A DNA stretch of 6,129 nucleotides, taken from NCBI GenBank assembly GCA_018894595.1, contig JAHIPN010000331.1:1-6129 (forward strand), given 5' to 3'. A model generated the notes under the pieces. It saw nothing but the letters and a program-made list of their open reading frames with translations. It searched no databases and was not told the origin of the DNA. The position numbers and the translations under genes were made by a program. Positions 5,420 to 6,129 of the stretch are shown one piece after another (the stretch's first letter is position 1; each line of letters opens with the position of its first letter). Origin of the DNA: a bacterium (GTDB lineage: Bacteria > Atribacterota > JS1 > SB-45 > 34-128).

Positions 5420-6129
5420 ATGCAAACAAAAACATTAAGAGGTCGAGATTTTATAAGTACACTGGAGTTTACTAAAGATGAATTAGAATCCATGCTGGAA
5501 TTAGCAGCTGTCTTAAAGGCTGATACTGCATCTGGTCGGGAGCACCTATTGCTTCTCCGTAAAACCTTATTTATTATTTTCTACAATAAATCTTTGCGAA
5601 CACGCAACAGTTTTGAAACTGGGATGACCCAATTAGGCGGACACGCAAATTATTTGGATTCTGAAAAGATTTACACCCCTGCTACTGAAGGTGAAGAGAA
5701 AGCCTATTCCACAGAAAGGGTATCTGATGTTGCTCGGGTTTTAGCCAGATATGGTGATGGTATTGCCATAAGAATGTATGGAAAACCAACCGGTTGGAAA
5801 TACGGTAATGGTAATAAATATTTACGCGAATTTGCTAAATGGGCAGATATACCAGTAATTAATATGGAAGACGATATATATCACCCCTGTCAATCAATGG
5901 CTGATGTCCTCACTATGAAAGAAAAATTGGGTGACCTGCGCAATAAAAAATTGGTAGTAAGCTGGGCTTATTCACCAAGTGTGGAAAAACCTGTGGCAGT
6001 TCCACAATGTTTAATGGCCACCGCCAGTAAGTTCGGCATGAATATTACTTTAGCCCGTCCGGATGGTTTCCAACTTGATCCTATGATGATAGATGCTATT
6101 AAGGATAATGTAAAGAAATATGGCGGCTC
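5420..6129 (+). CDS. Knotted-family carbamoyltransferase (YgeW / N-acetylornithine carbamoyltransferase-like), 3' end beyond window
   Basis: The window holds the first 236 codons of a transcarbamylase that should be about 330-400 residues. It contains the whole carbamoyl-phosphate domain and the beginning of the second domain. Carbamoyl-phosphate-binding residues are in KSLRTRNSFE (57-66) and HPCQSMAD (155-162). Further family blocks are TQLGGHANYL (70-79), RVSDVARVLARYGD (100-113) and IPVINMED (144-151). The segment SWAYSPSVEKPVAVPQ (181-196) resembles E. coli YgeW (as recalled, WAYSPSYGKPLSVPQ), while VINME and ARVLARY resemble the N-acetylornithine enzyme. The start is fixed by AGGAGG 7 bases upstream. 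Known members use N-acetylornithine or N-succinylornithine; YgeW is associated with anaerobic purine/ureide gene clusters and its substrate is not settled here. Arginine synthesis or ureide catabolism are both possible. The family is firm, the subfamily is not. Confidence 0.85.
   Translation, partial: MQTKTLRGRDFISTLEFTKDELESMLELAAVLKADTASGREHLLLLRKTLFIIFYNKSLRTRNSFETGMTQLGGHANYLDSEKIYTPATEGEEKAYSTERVSDVARVLARYGDGIAIRMYGKPTGWKYGNGNKYLREFAKWADIPVINMEDDIYHPCQSMADVLTMKEKLGDLRNKKLVVSWAYSPSVEKPVAVPQCLMATASKFGMNITLARPDGFQLDPMMIDAIKDNVKKYGG

Overview
The window is an AT-rich bacterial segment (roughly one-third GC by eye) with every recognisable gene on the plus strand. It suggests an anaerobic, probably two-membraned bacterium. 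The sugar-binding protein has an ordinary signal peptide ending AFA|SG instead of a lipoprotein signal, as expected for a periplasmic protein. The overall style (AT-rich, strong AGGAGG sites, uptake-oriented metabolism) would fit Atribacterota, Halanaerobiales or similar lineages. That placement is a guess from style and rests on no marker gene.

Region 1 (2-3401) is an uptake operon. It opens with the 3' end of an ADP-ribosylglycohydrolase (DraG/ARH-fold) gene cut by the window edge. Two CUT1-type ABC permeases follow (MalF/UgpA-like at 309-1214, MalG/UgpE-like at 1265-2086), then the extracellular solute-binding protein (2160-3401). No ATPase gene is present, so the transporter must borrow one from outside the window.

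Region 2 (3402-4376) starts with a 177-base gap holding a perfect 15-bp inverted repeat with a nested hairpin and an 8-bp tandem duplication. A sugar phosphate isomerase/epimerase-type TIM-barrel enzyme follows (3579-4376). It plausibly acts on the sugar delivered by the transporter.

Region 3 (4377-6129) starts with a very AT-rich intergenic stretch (10 of 100 bases are G or C at 4441-4540). Then come an XRE-cupin transcriptional regulator (4644-5195), a possible terminator hairpin and a clear extended -10 promoter. A leader of about 145 nt, with an orphan Shine-Dalgarno sequence and a tiny ORF, precedes the 5' two-thirds of a knotted-family carbamoyltransferase gene (5420 to the window end). 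That enzyme shares motifs with YgeW and with N-acetylornithine carbamoyltransferase.

A working hypothesis, which is inference only, is that the window combines import of a glycoside or nucleoside-like compound, its cleavage by the DraG-like hydrolase and sugar isomerisation, next to a nitrogen or ureide module controlled by the XRE-cupin protein. The transported substrate cannot be read from the sequence.
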